In this document: positions 24,608 through 32,386 of the stretch, piece by piece | How the letters are laid out: every line of letters starts with the position of its first letter | How positions within the stretch are numbered: position 1 is the stretch's first letter | Assembly: GCA_016789365.1 (NCBI GenBank) | Contig: JAEURH010000001.1 | Location: forward strand, 38,211 to 102,210 | Source: Anaerolineales bacterium | Lineage (GTDB): Bacteria > Chloroflexota > Anaerolineae > Anaerolineales > Villigracilaceae | Length of the DNA: 64,000 bases | Reading direction: 5' to 3' | Translations under genes and position numbers: made by a program | The notes under the pieces: generated by a model | Told to the model about the DNA's origin: nothing | What the model saw: only the letters and a program-made list of their open reading frames with translations | Database searches by the model: none

Positions 24608-25165
24608 ATGATAAAAAACCGCCTCTTCCTTAACCGATATTTGATTCTGCTCTTCATCATTTTCTTAACTTCAAGCTGTGCATCTCAACCTGCGCCCACA
24701 CCATTTCGTCCGCCAACATCTATTCCGCCAACGCAACCCCTTGCAACATTAACACCGATTCCTACAACATTGGCATTAACTGAAACGCCAGCGCAAGAAG
24801 TTATTTCATTCACACCCACTTCAACTGTTTGCACAAACGTTTTATCATTTTTAGATGATGTCACTGTGGAAGACGGCACATCTTTTTCACCAAACGCACA
24901 AATTGATAAACAATGGCTCGTAAAAAATGACGGCACTTGTGATTGGGACTCAACTTATAAACTCAAATGGGTAGGCGGTGACCCAATGTCTGCCAATACC
25001 GAACAACCTTTATATCCTGCGCGGGCTGGCACACAAGCCACATTGCGAATTATTTTTATAGCCCCTACAATTGCTGGAGCATACGAATCCGCTTGGCAAG
25101 CCGTTGACCCTGCTGGAAATTTCTTCGGCGATTTGATTTTTATACAGATTGTTGTAACCCCATAG
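24608..25165 (+). CDS. Lipoprotein with NBR1-Ig-like domain
   Basis: A 185-residue lipoprotein: signal peptide MIKNRLFLNRYLILLFIIFL with lipobox TSSC, a Pro/Thr linker, then from about residue 75 a single NBR1-Ig-like (four-tryptophan) domain. The family tryptophan pattern is visible: DKQWLVKNDGTCDWDS, YKLKWVGGD, ESAWQAVDPAGNFFGD. These domains are common on the outside of Chloroflexota and related bacteria and probably mediate binding. The ATG sits directly at the end of the recA terminator T-run and has no Shine-Dalgarno, so expression may depend on read-through or an unseen start. Confidence 0.87.
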   Translation: MIKNRLFLNRYLILLFIIFLTSSCASQPAPTPFRPPTSIPPTQPLATLTPIPTTLALTETPAQEVISFTPTSTVCTNVLSFLDDVTVEDGTSFSPNAQIDKQWLVKNDGTCDWDSTYKLKWVGGDPMSANTEQPLYPARAGTQATLRIIFIAPTIAGAYESAWQAVDPAGNFFGDLIFIQIVVTP

Positions 25166-25176
25166 GAGTTTTTTTA

Positions 25177-26955
25177 TTGACTTTCGAACAATGGATAATC
25201 TTCGGCACACTGTTCTTAACCCTCGCCCTATTTATCATCGGACGTTGGCGCTATGACATTGTTGCATTGCTTGCCTTAGTTATTGTCACGCTCACAGGTT
25301 TAATTCCAGTAGAGCAAGCTTTTATCGGGTTCAGCAACCCAGCTGTCATCACGGTTGCGGCGGTGCTTATCCTCAGCCGTGGCTTAAGAAATTCTGGCAT
25401 AGTCGGCATTGTTGGCGGCTGGCTATCAAATCTCAAGGGTGGTATTACTATTCAACTTACTGCATTAACCAGTTTCGTTGCTTTGCTTTCTGCATTTATG
25501 AATAACGTCGGCGCGTTGGCATTGTTATTACCGATTGCATTACAAATTTCAAAAAACAAAAAAATCCCCGCTTCATATTTGATGATGCCGTTAGCATTTG
25601 CATCGTTGCTCGGCGGCATGACCACACTCATCGGCACACCGCCAAACATCATTGCTTCTACCTTTCGGGAAAGCGCGGGCTTGCCCCCTTTTAAGATGTT
25701 TGATTTTTCACCAGTCGGTTTTGGTATTACATTAGCAGGGTTAGCGTTCATTGTCTTAATCGGTTGGCGGTTTATTCCTGTTCGCAAAAGTAATTCGGCA
25801 AATGAAACATTATTTGATATAGATAACTACATCACCGAAGTAAAAATCCCCGAAAAATCAAAAATAGATGGCAAACGTTTATATGAAATTGGTGATTTCT
25901 CAAAAGCCGAAGTGATTGTGGTTGGTCTCATTCGTGGCAGTGAACGTCGCATGGAACCGTCGGCGCATACTAAATTGCAAGCAGGCGATATTCTCATCGT
26001 CAGTGCTGATGCGGAAAATATCAAAAAACTGGTCGCCTCTATCGGGCTAGAAATAGTTGGTGACAAAAAAATTCATCAACAAGATTTAGGTTCTGATGAA
26101 ATTACATTACTCGAATGCGTCATCATGCCAAGTTCTAATATGATTGGCGGCACGCCTCGCACCTTAAATTTGCGTGGCAGTTACGGCGTGAATTTGTTAG
26201 CCATTTCTCGTCAGGGCAAACTTTTGCGAACACGACTTGAAAGCGCGCGTTTTCAAAATGGTGATGTCCTATTGTTACAAAGCCATGTGGAGACATTCAA
26301 AGAAGTGGTTGAACGATTAGGATGCCTGCCACTCGCTCAACGTGATATACGCCTCAAACAATCACGCGGACATTTGTTTCTTGCACTTGGAATTTTTATC
26401 TCGGGTCTGCTTCTTTCCGTACTTGGGGTTGTATCTGTGCAAATGGCTTTTCTCTGCGCCGTTCTGCTAATGGTGATGACCAAAATTATCAACCTGCGCG
26501 AAGCCTATGAAAGCGTAGATTGGTCTATTATCGTTTTGCTCGGCGCTATGATTCCAGTGGGTACAGCATTAGAGTCTACTGGTGGCGCACAACTTATAGC
26601 AGACTTGATTTTGAAAATTTCGAGTCAATTCCCACCAGTTGTAGCTTTGATAATTCTTTTAGTAGCAACCATGTTTCTTTCGGATTTAGTTAACAACGCG
26701 GCGGCAGTTGTGCTGATGGCGCCTATCGCTATCAAAATCGCACAAGGCTTAGGCACATCTATAGACCCATTTTTGATGGCGATTACGATTGGCGCATCGT
26801 GCGCGTTTCTCACGCCAATTGGTCATCAATCCAATACGTTGGTGATGGGACCAGGCGGCTACAAATTCGGCGATTATTGGCGCATGGGCTTATTACTAGA
26901 AGTGATTGTATTGCTGGTTGCTGTTCCATTAATCTTAATTTTCTGGAAGTTTTAA
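25177..26955 (+). CDS. SLC13/DASS-type anion transporter with two TrkA-C domains
   Basis: A 592-residue polytopic membrane protein. Family motifs include the early GFSNPAVITVAAVLILSRGL, SAFMNNVGALALLLPIA and GGMTTLIGTPPNI, and in the second half FLSDLVNNAAAVVLMAPIA and FLTPIGHQSNTLVMGPGGY. Two soluble RCK_C/TrkA-C domains lie between the membrane halves (about residues 215-385). Such proteins carry sulfate, phosphate or dicarboxylates with Na+; this one cannot be narrowed down. The start is TTG at 25177, chosen because AGGAG lies nine bases upstream in the 11-base gap after the preceding lipoprotein. Confidence 0.9.
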   Translation: MTFEQWIIFGTLFLTLALFIIGRWRYDIVALLALVIVTLTGLIPVEQAFIGFSNPAVITVAAVLILSRGLRNSGIVGIVGGWLSNLKGGITIQLTALTSFVALLSAFMNNVGALALLLPIALQISKNKKIPASYLMMPLAFASLLGGMTTLIGTPPNIIASTFRESAGLPPFKMFDFSPVGFGITLAGLAFIVLIGWRFIPVRKSNSANETLFDIDNYITEVKIPEKSKIDGKRLYEIGDFSKAEVIVVGLIRGSERRMEPSAHTKLQAGDILIVSADAENIKKLVASIGLEIVGDKKIHQQDLGSDEITLLECVIMPSSNMIGGTPRTLNLRGSYGVNLLAISRQGKLLRTRLESARFQNGDVLLLQSHVETFKEVVERLGCLPLAQRDIRLKQSRGHLFLALGIFISGLLLSVLGVVSVQMAFLCAVLLMVMTKIINLREAYESVDWSIIVLLGAMIPVGTALESTGGAQLIADLILKISSQFPPVVALIILLVATMFLSDLVNNAAAVVLMAPIAIKIAQGLGTSIDPFLMAITIGASCAFLTPIGHQSNTLVMGPGGYKFGDYWRMGLLLEVIVLLVAVPLILIFWKF

Positions 26956-26964
26956 GGAGAAAAT

Positions 26965-27327
26965 ATGCCAAACCAATTCCCTATCGTATTTGAAAAACTA
27001 AAAGGCATGATTAAACCTTATGCCAAGAAATTAACTCTCAAAACGGATAAAGCAGATTTATATTATCTTGATGCCGCATACAGTGAAAAATGGAAGAAAG
27101 AACTTTTCTTCGCTTCGGCACAAATCAAAAAGAATTATGTCTCGTTTTATTTGATGCCTGTTTACATGTACCCTGACTTGCTGAAAAATATTTCACCTGA
27201 ATTAAAGAAACACATGCAAGGAAAATCTTGCTTCAACTTCAAAAAGGTTGAACCAGAATTATTGGATGAGTTAAATCAATTGGTAAAAAAAGGTTTTGAA
27301 CGGTTGATGAAAGAAGAATATTCATAA
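26965..27327 (+). CDS. Small protein, probably DUF1801/YdhG-like
   Basis: A 120-residue soluble protein, ten bases after the transporter gene with AGGAG before the ATG. The pattern KKELFFASAQIKKNYVSFYL, then LLKNISPELKKHMQGKSCFN and a final ELLDELNQLVKKGFERL, follows the YdhG/DUF1801 layout (a YjbR-CyaY-like small fold). The function of the family is not known. It is probably translated from the same mRNA as the SLC13 transporter. Confidence 0.7.
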   Translation: MPNQFPIVFEKLKGMIKPYAKKLTLKTDKADLYYLDAAYSEKWKKELFFASAQIKKNYVSFYLMPVYMYPDLLKNISPELKKHMQGKSCFNFKKVEPELLDELNQLVKKGFERLMKEEYS

Positions 27328-27337
27328 GAATGATTAC

Positions 27338-28117
27338 TTAAGATTTTTCATGGTCAATTGAAAACTGATACAACAACACCCCCGCCGCCACAGACAAATT
27401 TAATGAACTAACCCTCCCCTGCATTGGAATGGAAACAGTCACATCACACGCATCTACTTGTTCTTTGGTCAAGCCTTTTTGTTCATTGCCCAACACCAAA
27501 ACCCAAGGAGTTTGTGGAACAAGAGTCTGATAACCCACATCCGCTTTGGCGGATGTGCCGATGAGTTGAATACTTTTATTCTTTGACCATGCAACAAAAT
27601 CATCAAACGAAGTTTGGATGATTGGCTTCCAAAAAATTGTCCCCATGCTAGCGCGGATTACAGTAGGATGATATAACTCCACGCCGCCATCTAATAGAAA
27701 AAGAGCATCTACATTTACAGCATCCATCGTGCGAAGAATGGTGCCGAGGTTTCCAGGGTCTTGCGGTGAAACCAATGCCACAGCATTATTTATTTTTAAG
27801 TTATCAAAAGAAAAATTTTTTTGTTTAACAACCGCCAAAATACCTTGCGGATTTTCTTTATCTGCCAATGCTTCCATTACATTCACAGAAACGGGCTGAA
27901 GTTTAATCTCTTGCGTTTTTTGCAATAACTCTTTTGCAAAATCACTGGTTAGCAATTCTGGCGCATATAAAATAATTTCAATATCCCAACCTGCTTGCAC
28001 TGCCTCGCCAACATGATGAATTCCTTCCACAAGAAAAGTTTTTGTCGCAACACGCGTTTTTTTTAAGCGAAGCGCACGCACTTGTTTTATCAGCGGGTTT
28101 GATGTGCTAGTAATCAT
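27338..28117 (-). CDS. TrmH/SpoU-family RNA 2'-O-methyltransferase
   Basis: A 259-residue enzyme. An N-terminal substrate-binding domain (MITSTSNPLIKQVRALRLKK) is followed by the SPOUT knot: motif 1 VALVSPQDPGNLGTILRTMD, motif 2 VLVLGNEQKGLT and motif 3 VSIPMQGRVSSLNLSVAAGVL. All three SpoU motifs, with the Arg and Asn, are intact. The target (23S rRNA or tRNA) cannot be told apart from sequence. Starts at 28117 (ATG), 28123 (ATG) and 28126 (GTG) are possible; 28117 fits the family. The promoter region is shared with the divergent G5/3D gene. Confidence 0.9.
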   Translation of the reverse strand: MITSTSNPLIKQVRALRLKKTRVATKTFLVEGIHHVGEAVQAGWDIEIILYAPELLTSDFAKELLQKTQEIKLQPVSVNVMEALADKENPQGILAVVKQKNFSFDNLKINNAVALVSPQDPGNLGTILRTMDAVNVDALFLLDGGVELYHPTVIRASMGTIFWKPIIQTSFDDFVAWSKNKSIQLIGTSAKADVGYQTLVPQTPWVLVLGNEQKGLTKEQVDACDVTVSIPMQGRVSSLNLSVAAGVLLYQFSIDHEKS

Positions 28118-28141
28118 ATCCATCACAAAATTTTATCCGAT

Positions 28142-28147
28142 TATAAT
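28142..28147 (+). promoter_or_regulatory. TATAAT box directly before the 28155 start (leaderless candidate)
   Basis: TATAAT ends seven bases before the ATG at 28155. No Shine-Dalgarno is present (TAACTTT precedes the ATG), so the mRNA probably begins at or next to the start codon. Confidence 0.45.
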
Positions 28148-28154
28148 TAACTTT

Positions 28155-29360
28155 ATGAAGCAATTTCGTAAATTTATGTTTTTATCCGTTCTGTTTCTAT
28201 TTGCCTGCCAGTCAAGTGCGTCAGCGCAAATCACTATTATTGATGGCGAAAACATCAGCACAGTTGAATCAAGCCAACGTGTACCGTTGTTAATTCTTTC
28301 CGAGGCGGGCATTCCAATTCAACCAACTGATAAAGTTTTTGCAAATGGAATTTTGATTCCGTTAGATAAAACTATTAATTCAAACTTTATTCAATTGCAA
28401 ATTCAGCGCACAAAAACGATTAACTTAAATGGTCAACCGATTCAAACCTCAGCATGGACTGTTGCGGATGTGTTATCTGAATTAGGTTATTCAATCAGCA
28501 TGTATGATGAAGTAACCCCGCCTCTTGACTCGCTGATAGTTGATTCTGCATCGGTTACATTTTCTCCCGCTAGAGAGTTATCTATCAGCGTGGATGGCAA
28601 ATTGATTTCGATACGCTCATCGGCACAGACGGTTGGCGAAGCATTGGCTGAGGCGGGAATTCCGCTGGTTGGAACAGACATCAGTTATCCGCTAGCGAGT
28701 GAAGCGTTGCCTGTTGATGGTCAAATCAAAATTGTGAGAGTCAAAGAGTCAATTGAAGTATCTTTCGAGTCGATTCCTTTTTCTGTAGAAAAAATTGTTT
28801 CTGAAGATATACCGTTTGGTCAAGATGAAATACTTGAAGCAGGCATTAACGGCGTGGCAATGATTCGCACGCGCATTCGTTATGAAGATGGTGTGGAAGT
28901 AAGCCGTGAAGTGGAAGATGAAACAATTTTGCAAACACCGAAAACTCAAATTGTAGCCAGCGGACGAAAAATTGTTTTATCACCTGTTGATGGCGATGCA
29001 CCTTATCAATACTGGTATGCGGCTGAGATGTATGCTTCGTGGTATTCGCCTTGCAATTCTGGTATTAGCGGATGTTCGTATGGCACTGCAAGTGGTGCGC
29101 GTGCTGGTTACGGCATTGTAGCAGTTGATTATTCTATTTATAGTTATTTGGCAGGGATGCGCGTTTATATTCCGGGTTATGGTGTGGCAACCATTGGTGA
29201 TACGGGTGGAGGTCCAATTATTGAAACGGCGTTTGGTGTGCCACGAACAAAGTGGATTGATTTGGGATATGATGATAATAACATCGGCGGGTTATCTGGC
29301 TGGGTGACGGTTTATTTTCTTGAGCCTGCACCTGCGACTATTCCATATTTCTTTGAATGA
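28155..29360 (+). CDS. Exported G5/3D-domain protein (RpfB/YabE-like)
   Basis: A 401-residue exported protein: signal peptide with a possible lipobox (LFAC). Two or three DUF348 ubiquitin-like modules follow (RTKTINLNGQPIQTSAWTVA, then ARELSISVDGKLISIRSSAQ). A G5 domain lies around residues 215-285 (ESIPFSVEKIVSEDIPFGQ, VSREVEDETILQTP). A C-terminal 3D domain resembles the lytic-transglycosylase (MltA) barrel: MRVYIPGYGVATIGDTGGG, with Asp in GDTGGG and WIDLGYD. Relatives are YabE, YocH and RpfB. It is probably a wall-binding or wall-cleaving protein. The 3D part contains a Cys pair (PCNSGISGC). Confidence 0.88.
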   Translation: MKQFRKFMFLSVLFLFACQSSASAQITIIDGENISTVESSQRVPLLILSEAGIPIQPTDKVFANGILIPLDKTINSNFIQLQIQRTKTINLNGQPIQTSAWTVADVLSELGYSISMYDEVTPPLDSLIVDSASVTFSPARELSISVDGKLISIRSSAQTVGEALAEAGIPLVGTDISYPLASEALPVDGQIKIVRVKESIEVSFESIPFSVEKIVSEDIPFGQDEILEAGINGVAMIRTRIRYEDGVEVSREVEDETILQTPKTQIVASGRKIVLSPVDGDAPYQYWYAAEMYASWYSPCNSGISGCSYGTASGARAGYGIVAVDYSIYSYLAGMRVYIPGYGVATIGDTGGGPIIETAFGVPRTKWIDLGYDDNNIGGLSGWVTVYFLEPAPATIPYFFE

Positions 29361-29366
29361 AAACTC

Positions 29367-29448
29367 AATTCACCACAGATGAACATAGATAAACACAGAT
29401 ATTTTTTCAAAAAATCCTATTCATCTGCGTTTATCTGTGGTTAAATTC
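29367..29448. repeat. Palindromic element (CACCACAGATGAACATAGAT type)
   Basis: AATTCACCACAGATGAACATAGATAA and TTCATCTGCGTTTATCTGTGGTTAAATT are inverted arms around an A/T-rich centre. It fills the gap between the G5/3D and LCP genes. The vocabulary (GATAAACxxAGAT/CATCTGCGTTTATC) is shared with the elements at 23179, 39117 and 48028, which suggests related families. Confidence 0.75.
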
Positions 29449-29456
29449 TTAACAAT

Positions 29457-30590
29457 ATGAATCGATTTCAAAAAACTATTATTTCTTTTCTTTCGACTAT
29501 TGCAATTTGTTTAGTTATCAGTTTAGGCACTTATGCCTATCAAACCTATCAAACAGTCGCCGCGCAACCTTTGGGACCTTCACTCCCAACCTTTGCGCCA
29601 CAAACCTTGCCCCCTACATGGACTGCTTCGCCAGGTCCAGCACCAACGGCGCAAGGGCTAGTGACGTTCGCCCCAACAGTTTCTTTTCCCACCAACACGC
29701 CTGTTGCAAAATGTAACGGACCTGGCATTATGAATGTCCTTGTTGTTGGGTCAGATGCGCGTGGCGATAACTACACCTACGGCTTAGCCGATGCTATCCG
29801 TTTAGTCCGCATAGATTTTGTAACTCCAAAAGTGACCGTGCTAGAATTTCCGCGCGATTTATGGGTAGAGATTCCACACATTGCTGATGACTTAGATGGT
29901 CAGACACATGAAAAATTAAATCAAGCATTTTTATACGGCAACCCAGGTTTCAAATATTGGGATGACCCCTCACAAGGTTCTGGCTTGCTTGCGCTTACTT
30001 TAAATGTAAACTTCGGCGCAAAAATTGACCATTACCTTACTGTTAACATGCGAACGTTTGAAAACATCGTCAATGCAGTAGGTGGCATTGATGTAACCAT
30101 TAAAGATAAAGAAACCGCACGCACAACCGAATTACCAATTGGCACACATCATCTGGATGGAAGCCAAGCCCTCAAACTTGTGCGCAATCGCGAAAGCGGA
30201 ATTTTTGAAAGAGCAGATAATCAAAATATTGTTTTATGTGCATTGCGAAAAAAATTAACCAGCCCTGCTATCGTTACGCAAATTCCAGAACTCATTGAAG
30301 CCTTTCAAGATAACATTCGCACCGACTTCACGCCAGCCCAATTAAGCCAATTAGCATGTTTGGCAAGCCAAATGCCGCCTGAAAATGTTTCACTGGTTAG
30401 TTTTCCTGCCAACCTTTTCAAATCTACCAGACAATACGACCCCGTATTTGATAAACGTATCGCCATCCTTGATGCAGACCATACCATCCTGCGCGATTAT
30501 GTTGCTCGTTTTCAAAGCGGTATGTGGCCCCTCGCCAACCCTCCGCTTGACATCACAAAAGAAGAAGATACCCCACTGGCTTGCGAATGA
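29457..30590 (+). CDS. LytR-CpsA-Psr (LCP) family glycopolymer transferase
   Basis: A 377-residue membrane-anchored protein with a single N-terminal TM (residues 8-28) and a Pro/Thr-rich stalk. From about residue 90 it has an LCP domain: IMNVLVVGSDARGDN, then DAIRLVRIDFVTPKVTVLEFPRDLWVEIP, INHYLTVNMRTFENIVNAVGGIDV-like text and KLVRNRES. The conserved Asp and Arg residues that hold the polyprenyl-phosphate are visible (GSDAR, FPRDL, RNRES). Family enzymes attach teichoic acid or other glycopolymers to peptidoglycan. It overlaps rsmA by four bases. No Shine-Dalgarno is seen. Confidence 0.92.
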   Translation: MNRFQKTIISFLSTIAICLVISLGTYAYQTYQTVAAQPLGPSLPTFAPQTLPPTWTASPGPAPTAQGLVTFAPTVSFPTNTPVAKCNGPGIMNVLVVGSDARGDNYTYGLADAIRLVRIDFVTPKVTVLEFPRDLWVEIPHIADDLDGQTHEKLNQAFLYGNPGFKYWDDPSQGSGLLALTLNVNFGAKIDHYLTVNMRTFENIVNAVGGIDVTIKDKETARTTELPIGTHHLDGSQALKLVRNRESGIFERADNQNIVLCALRKKLTSPAIVTQIPELIEAFQDNIRTDFTPAQLSQLACLASQMPPENVSLVSFPANLFKSTRQYDPVFDKRIAILDADHTILRDYVARFQSGMWPLANPPLDITKEEDTPLACE

Positions 30591-31423
30591 AACAAATACC
30601 CCCGCTTGATGCACACGCATTATTAAAACAATATGGCTTACGCGCCGATAAAAAACTGGGTCAAAACTTTTTGCAAGATGATGAGGCATTGCAAAAAATT
30701 ATTCAAGCCGCAGAAATTTCAGCAGATGATTTTGTTTTGGAGATTGGACCTGGCGTAGGCAGTTTAACGCGCTACCTCGCCGCTTCTGCTTCTACGGTGA
30801 CGGCTGTGGAGCTAGACCTCGAGCTTTTGCCTCCCTTGAAAGCGGTTTTGAAACCGTATCCAAATGTGAAAATTATTCATGGTGATATTCTCAAAATCAA
30901 CATTTCAGAGATTATTCAAACGCCAAATTACATCGTCGCCGCGAATATTCCTTACAATATTACTTCTGCTATTATTCGTCACTTGTTAGAAAGTGAAACA
31001 AAACCGAAAAGATTAATATTAACCATTCAAAAAGAAGTGGCAGAGCGCATTTGCGAAAAACCTGGCGATTTAAGTTTATTAGCATTGAGTGTGCAAGTAT
31101 ATGGAAAATCAAGTATTCATGCTATCATTCCAGCGGAATCGTTTCACCCCATTCCAAAAGTGGATTCGGCAATTTTACGCATTGATATTTATGATGAACC
31201 ATTAATTGAAAAAGAATTGTTAAATACGTTTTTCAAACTTATTAAGACGGGGTTTGCTCAAAAACGAAAGACATTGCGCAACTCACTTTCGAGCGGGTTA
31301 CAAATTTCCAGCCAAGTGGCGGAAGGTTTGCTAGCATCAGCCCAAATTGAGTCAATGAGGCGGGCAGAGACGTTATCCATTGAAGAGTGGAAGAGGCTTT
31401 GTCAAATTTATCTTCAATCATAG
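30587..31423 (+). CDS. rsmA: 16S rRNA dimethyladenosine transferase RsmA/KsgA
   Basis: Dimethylates the two adjacent adenosines near the 3' end of 16S rRNA. Motifs: GLRADKKLGQNFLQD at the N-terminus, motif I VLEIGPGVGSLTRYLA, motif II TAVELDLEL, motif IV AANIPYNITSAIIRH (NIPY, catalytic) and the C-terminal FAQKRKTLRNSL. The protein is 278 residues, normal for the family. The ATG at 30587 overlaps the LCP stop (ATGA); an upstream GTG in the same frame is unlikely. Confidence 0.95.
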   Translation: MKQIPPLDAHALLKQYGLRADKKLGQNFLQDDEALQKIIQAAEISADDFVLEIGPGVGSLTRYLAASASTVTAVELDLELLPPLKAVLKPYPNVKIIHGDILKINISEIIQTPNYIVAANIPYNITSAIIRHLLESETKPKRLILTIQKEVAERICEKPGDLSLLALSVQVYGKSSIHAIIPAESFHPIPKVDSAILRIDIYDEPLIEKELLNTFFKLIKTGFAQKRKTLRNSLSSGLQISSQVAEGLLASAQIESMRRAETLSIEEWKRLCQIYLQS

Positions 31424-31476
31424 TACATAGTACTTTTGTCACTTTTATTTTTAGTACTAATAGTTGAATTTGCGCC

Positions 31477-31504
31477 TTGACCCTTGTTTAGGATATGTCA
31501 TAAT
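31477..31504 (+). promoter_or_regulatory. Promoter of the SH3 lipoprotein gene
   Basis: TTGACC (31477-31482), a 16-base spacer and CATAAT (31499-31504). An AAAGGAG ribosome site and the ATG at 31525 follow. Confidence 0.6.
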
Positions 31505-31524
31505 GCAAGAAAAGGAGAACGAAA

Positions 31525-32310
31525 ATGTTTAAGAAAAAATCTGCTTTATTTTTATTTGTTGTTTTGATGCTTGTACTTTCGGCATGTAACCTGCCCAGCG
31601 GAGAGGCAACCCCAACAGAAGAAGTTTCTGATTTGGCATTGACAATCACTGCGCAAGCATTGTTATTGCAAAATTCACCTACCCCAGAATTTACAGCAAC
31701 GCCAGAGTTTACAGCAACACCAGGCGCTACTTTCACACCTTCAGTTCCTACTGTAACTGTGAGTGTTAATACAAATTGTCGTACAGGTCCAAGCGTGCAA
31801 TATGACATTATTGATAGTTTACTAGTTGGGCAAACGGCAACGGTTGTTGGAAAAAGTTCTTCTACGGGATATTGGATTATTCAACGAGTGAGCGGTGGTG
31901 GCACATGTTGGTTGTTCCCGCAATATGCAACAGTGAGTGGTAACACTGCCAATTTACCAGAATATCCTGTTCCACCAACTCCAACGCCATCAAAAACTCC
32001 TACTCCAACGGCTACTGCTACTATCGCTCCGCCTGCGGCTGTGACAAATTTGGCGGCGGCGAAGGTGTGTGTGCCACTCGTTTTGCCAAATTATCAATTT
32101 GGCGGCACAATCAGTTGGACAGATAACTCAAACAATGAAGATGGTTTTAGAATTTATCTCGGTGCCGCTCCGCATGGTACGGTAGCCGCCAATGTAACCA
32201 CTTATCCAATTCCGCCAGTGATTTCTGCCGCACCGATTACACTAAGCGTTGAGGCATACAATGCAGGTGGTGCATCTGCGAAGTTGAATATTGTTATTCC
32301 ATGCCCGTAA
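31525..32310 (+). CDS. SH3-domain lipoprotein with a C-terminal Fn3-like domain
   Basis: A 261-residue lipoprotein with lipobox LSAC (Cys21). The Thr/Pro linker contains the direct duplication PEFTATPEFTATPG. Residues 72-140 are a bacterial SH3 domain (TVSVNTNCRTGPSVQYDIID, then VGQTATVVGKSSSTGYWIIQ), the RTGPS box being typical. A second Thr/Pro linker precedes a beta-sandwich (about 170-260, with GGTISWTDNSNNEDGFRIYL, an Fn3-like block). Probably an outside-facing wall or glycan binder. It has its own promoter and terminator. Confidence 0.87.
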   Translation: MFKKKSALFLFVVLMLVLSACNLPSGEATPTEEVSDLALTITAQALLLQNSPTPEFTATPEFTATPGATFTPSVPTVTVSVNTNCRTGPSVQYDIIDSLLVGQTATVVGKSSSTGYWIIQRVSGGGTCWLFPQYATVSGNTANLPEYPVPPTPTPSKTPTPTATATIAPPAAVTNLAAAKVCVPLVLPNYQFGGTISWTDNSNNEDGFRIYLGAAPHGTVAANVTTYPIPPVISAAPITLSVEAYNAGGASAKLNIVIPCP

Positions 32311-32334
32311 AAATATAGTTTGACATAAAAAGAG

Positions 32335-32367
32335 AAAGCCCTCCGAATAACCTTCGGAGGGCTTTTT
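32335..32367 (+). terminator. Terminator between the convergent SH3 lipoprotein and beta-helix genes
   Basis: AAAGCCCTCCGAA pairs with TTCGGAGGGCTTT around TAACC, and T6 follows on the plus strand. On the minus strand the stem is followed by a mixed T-rich run (CTCTTTTT), so it may also stop the beta-helix transcript. Confidence 0.9.
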
Positions 32368-32386
32368 TATATTGTTTAGATGGTGG

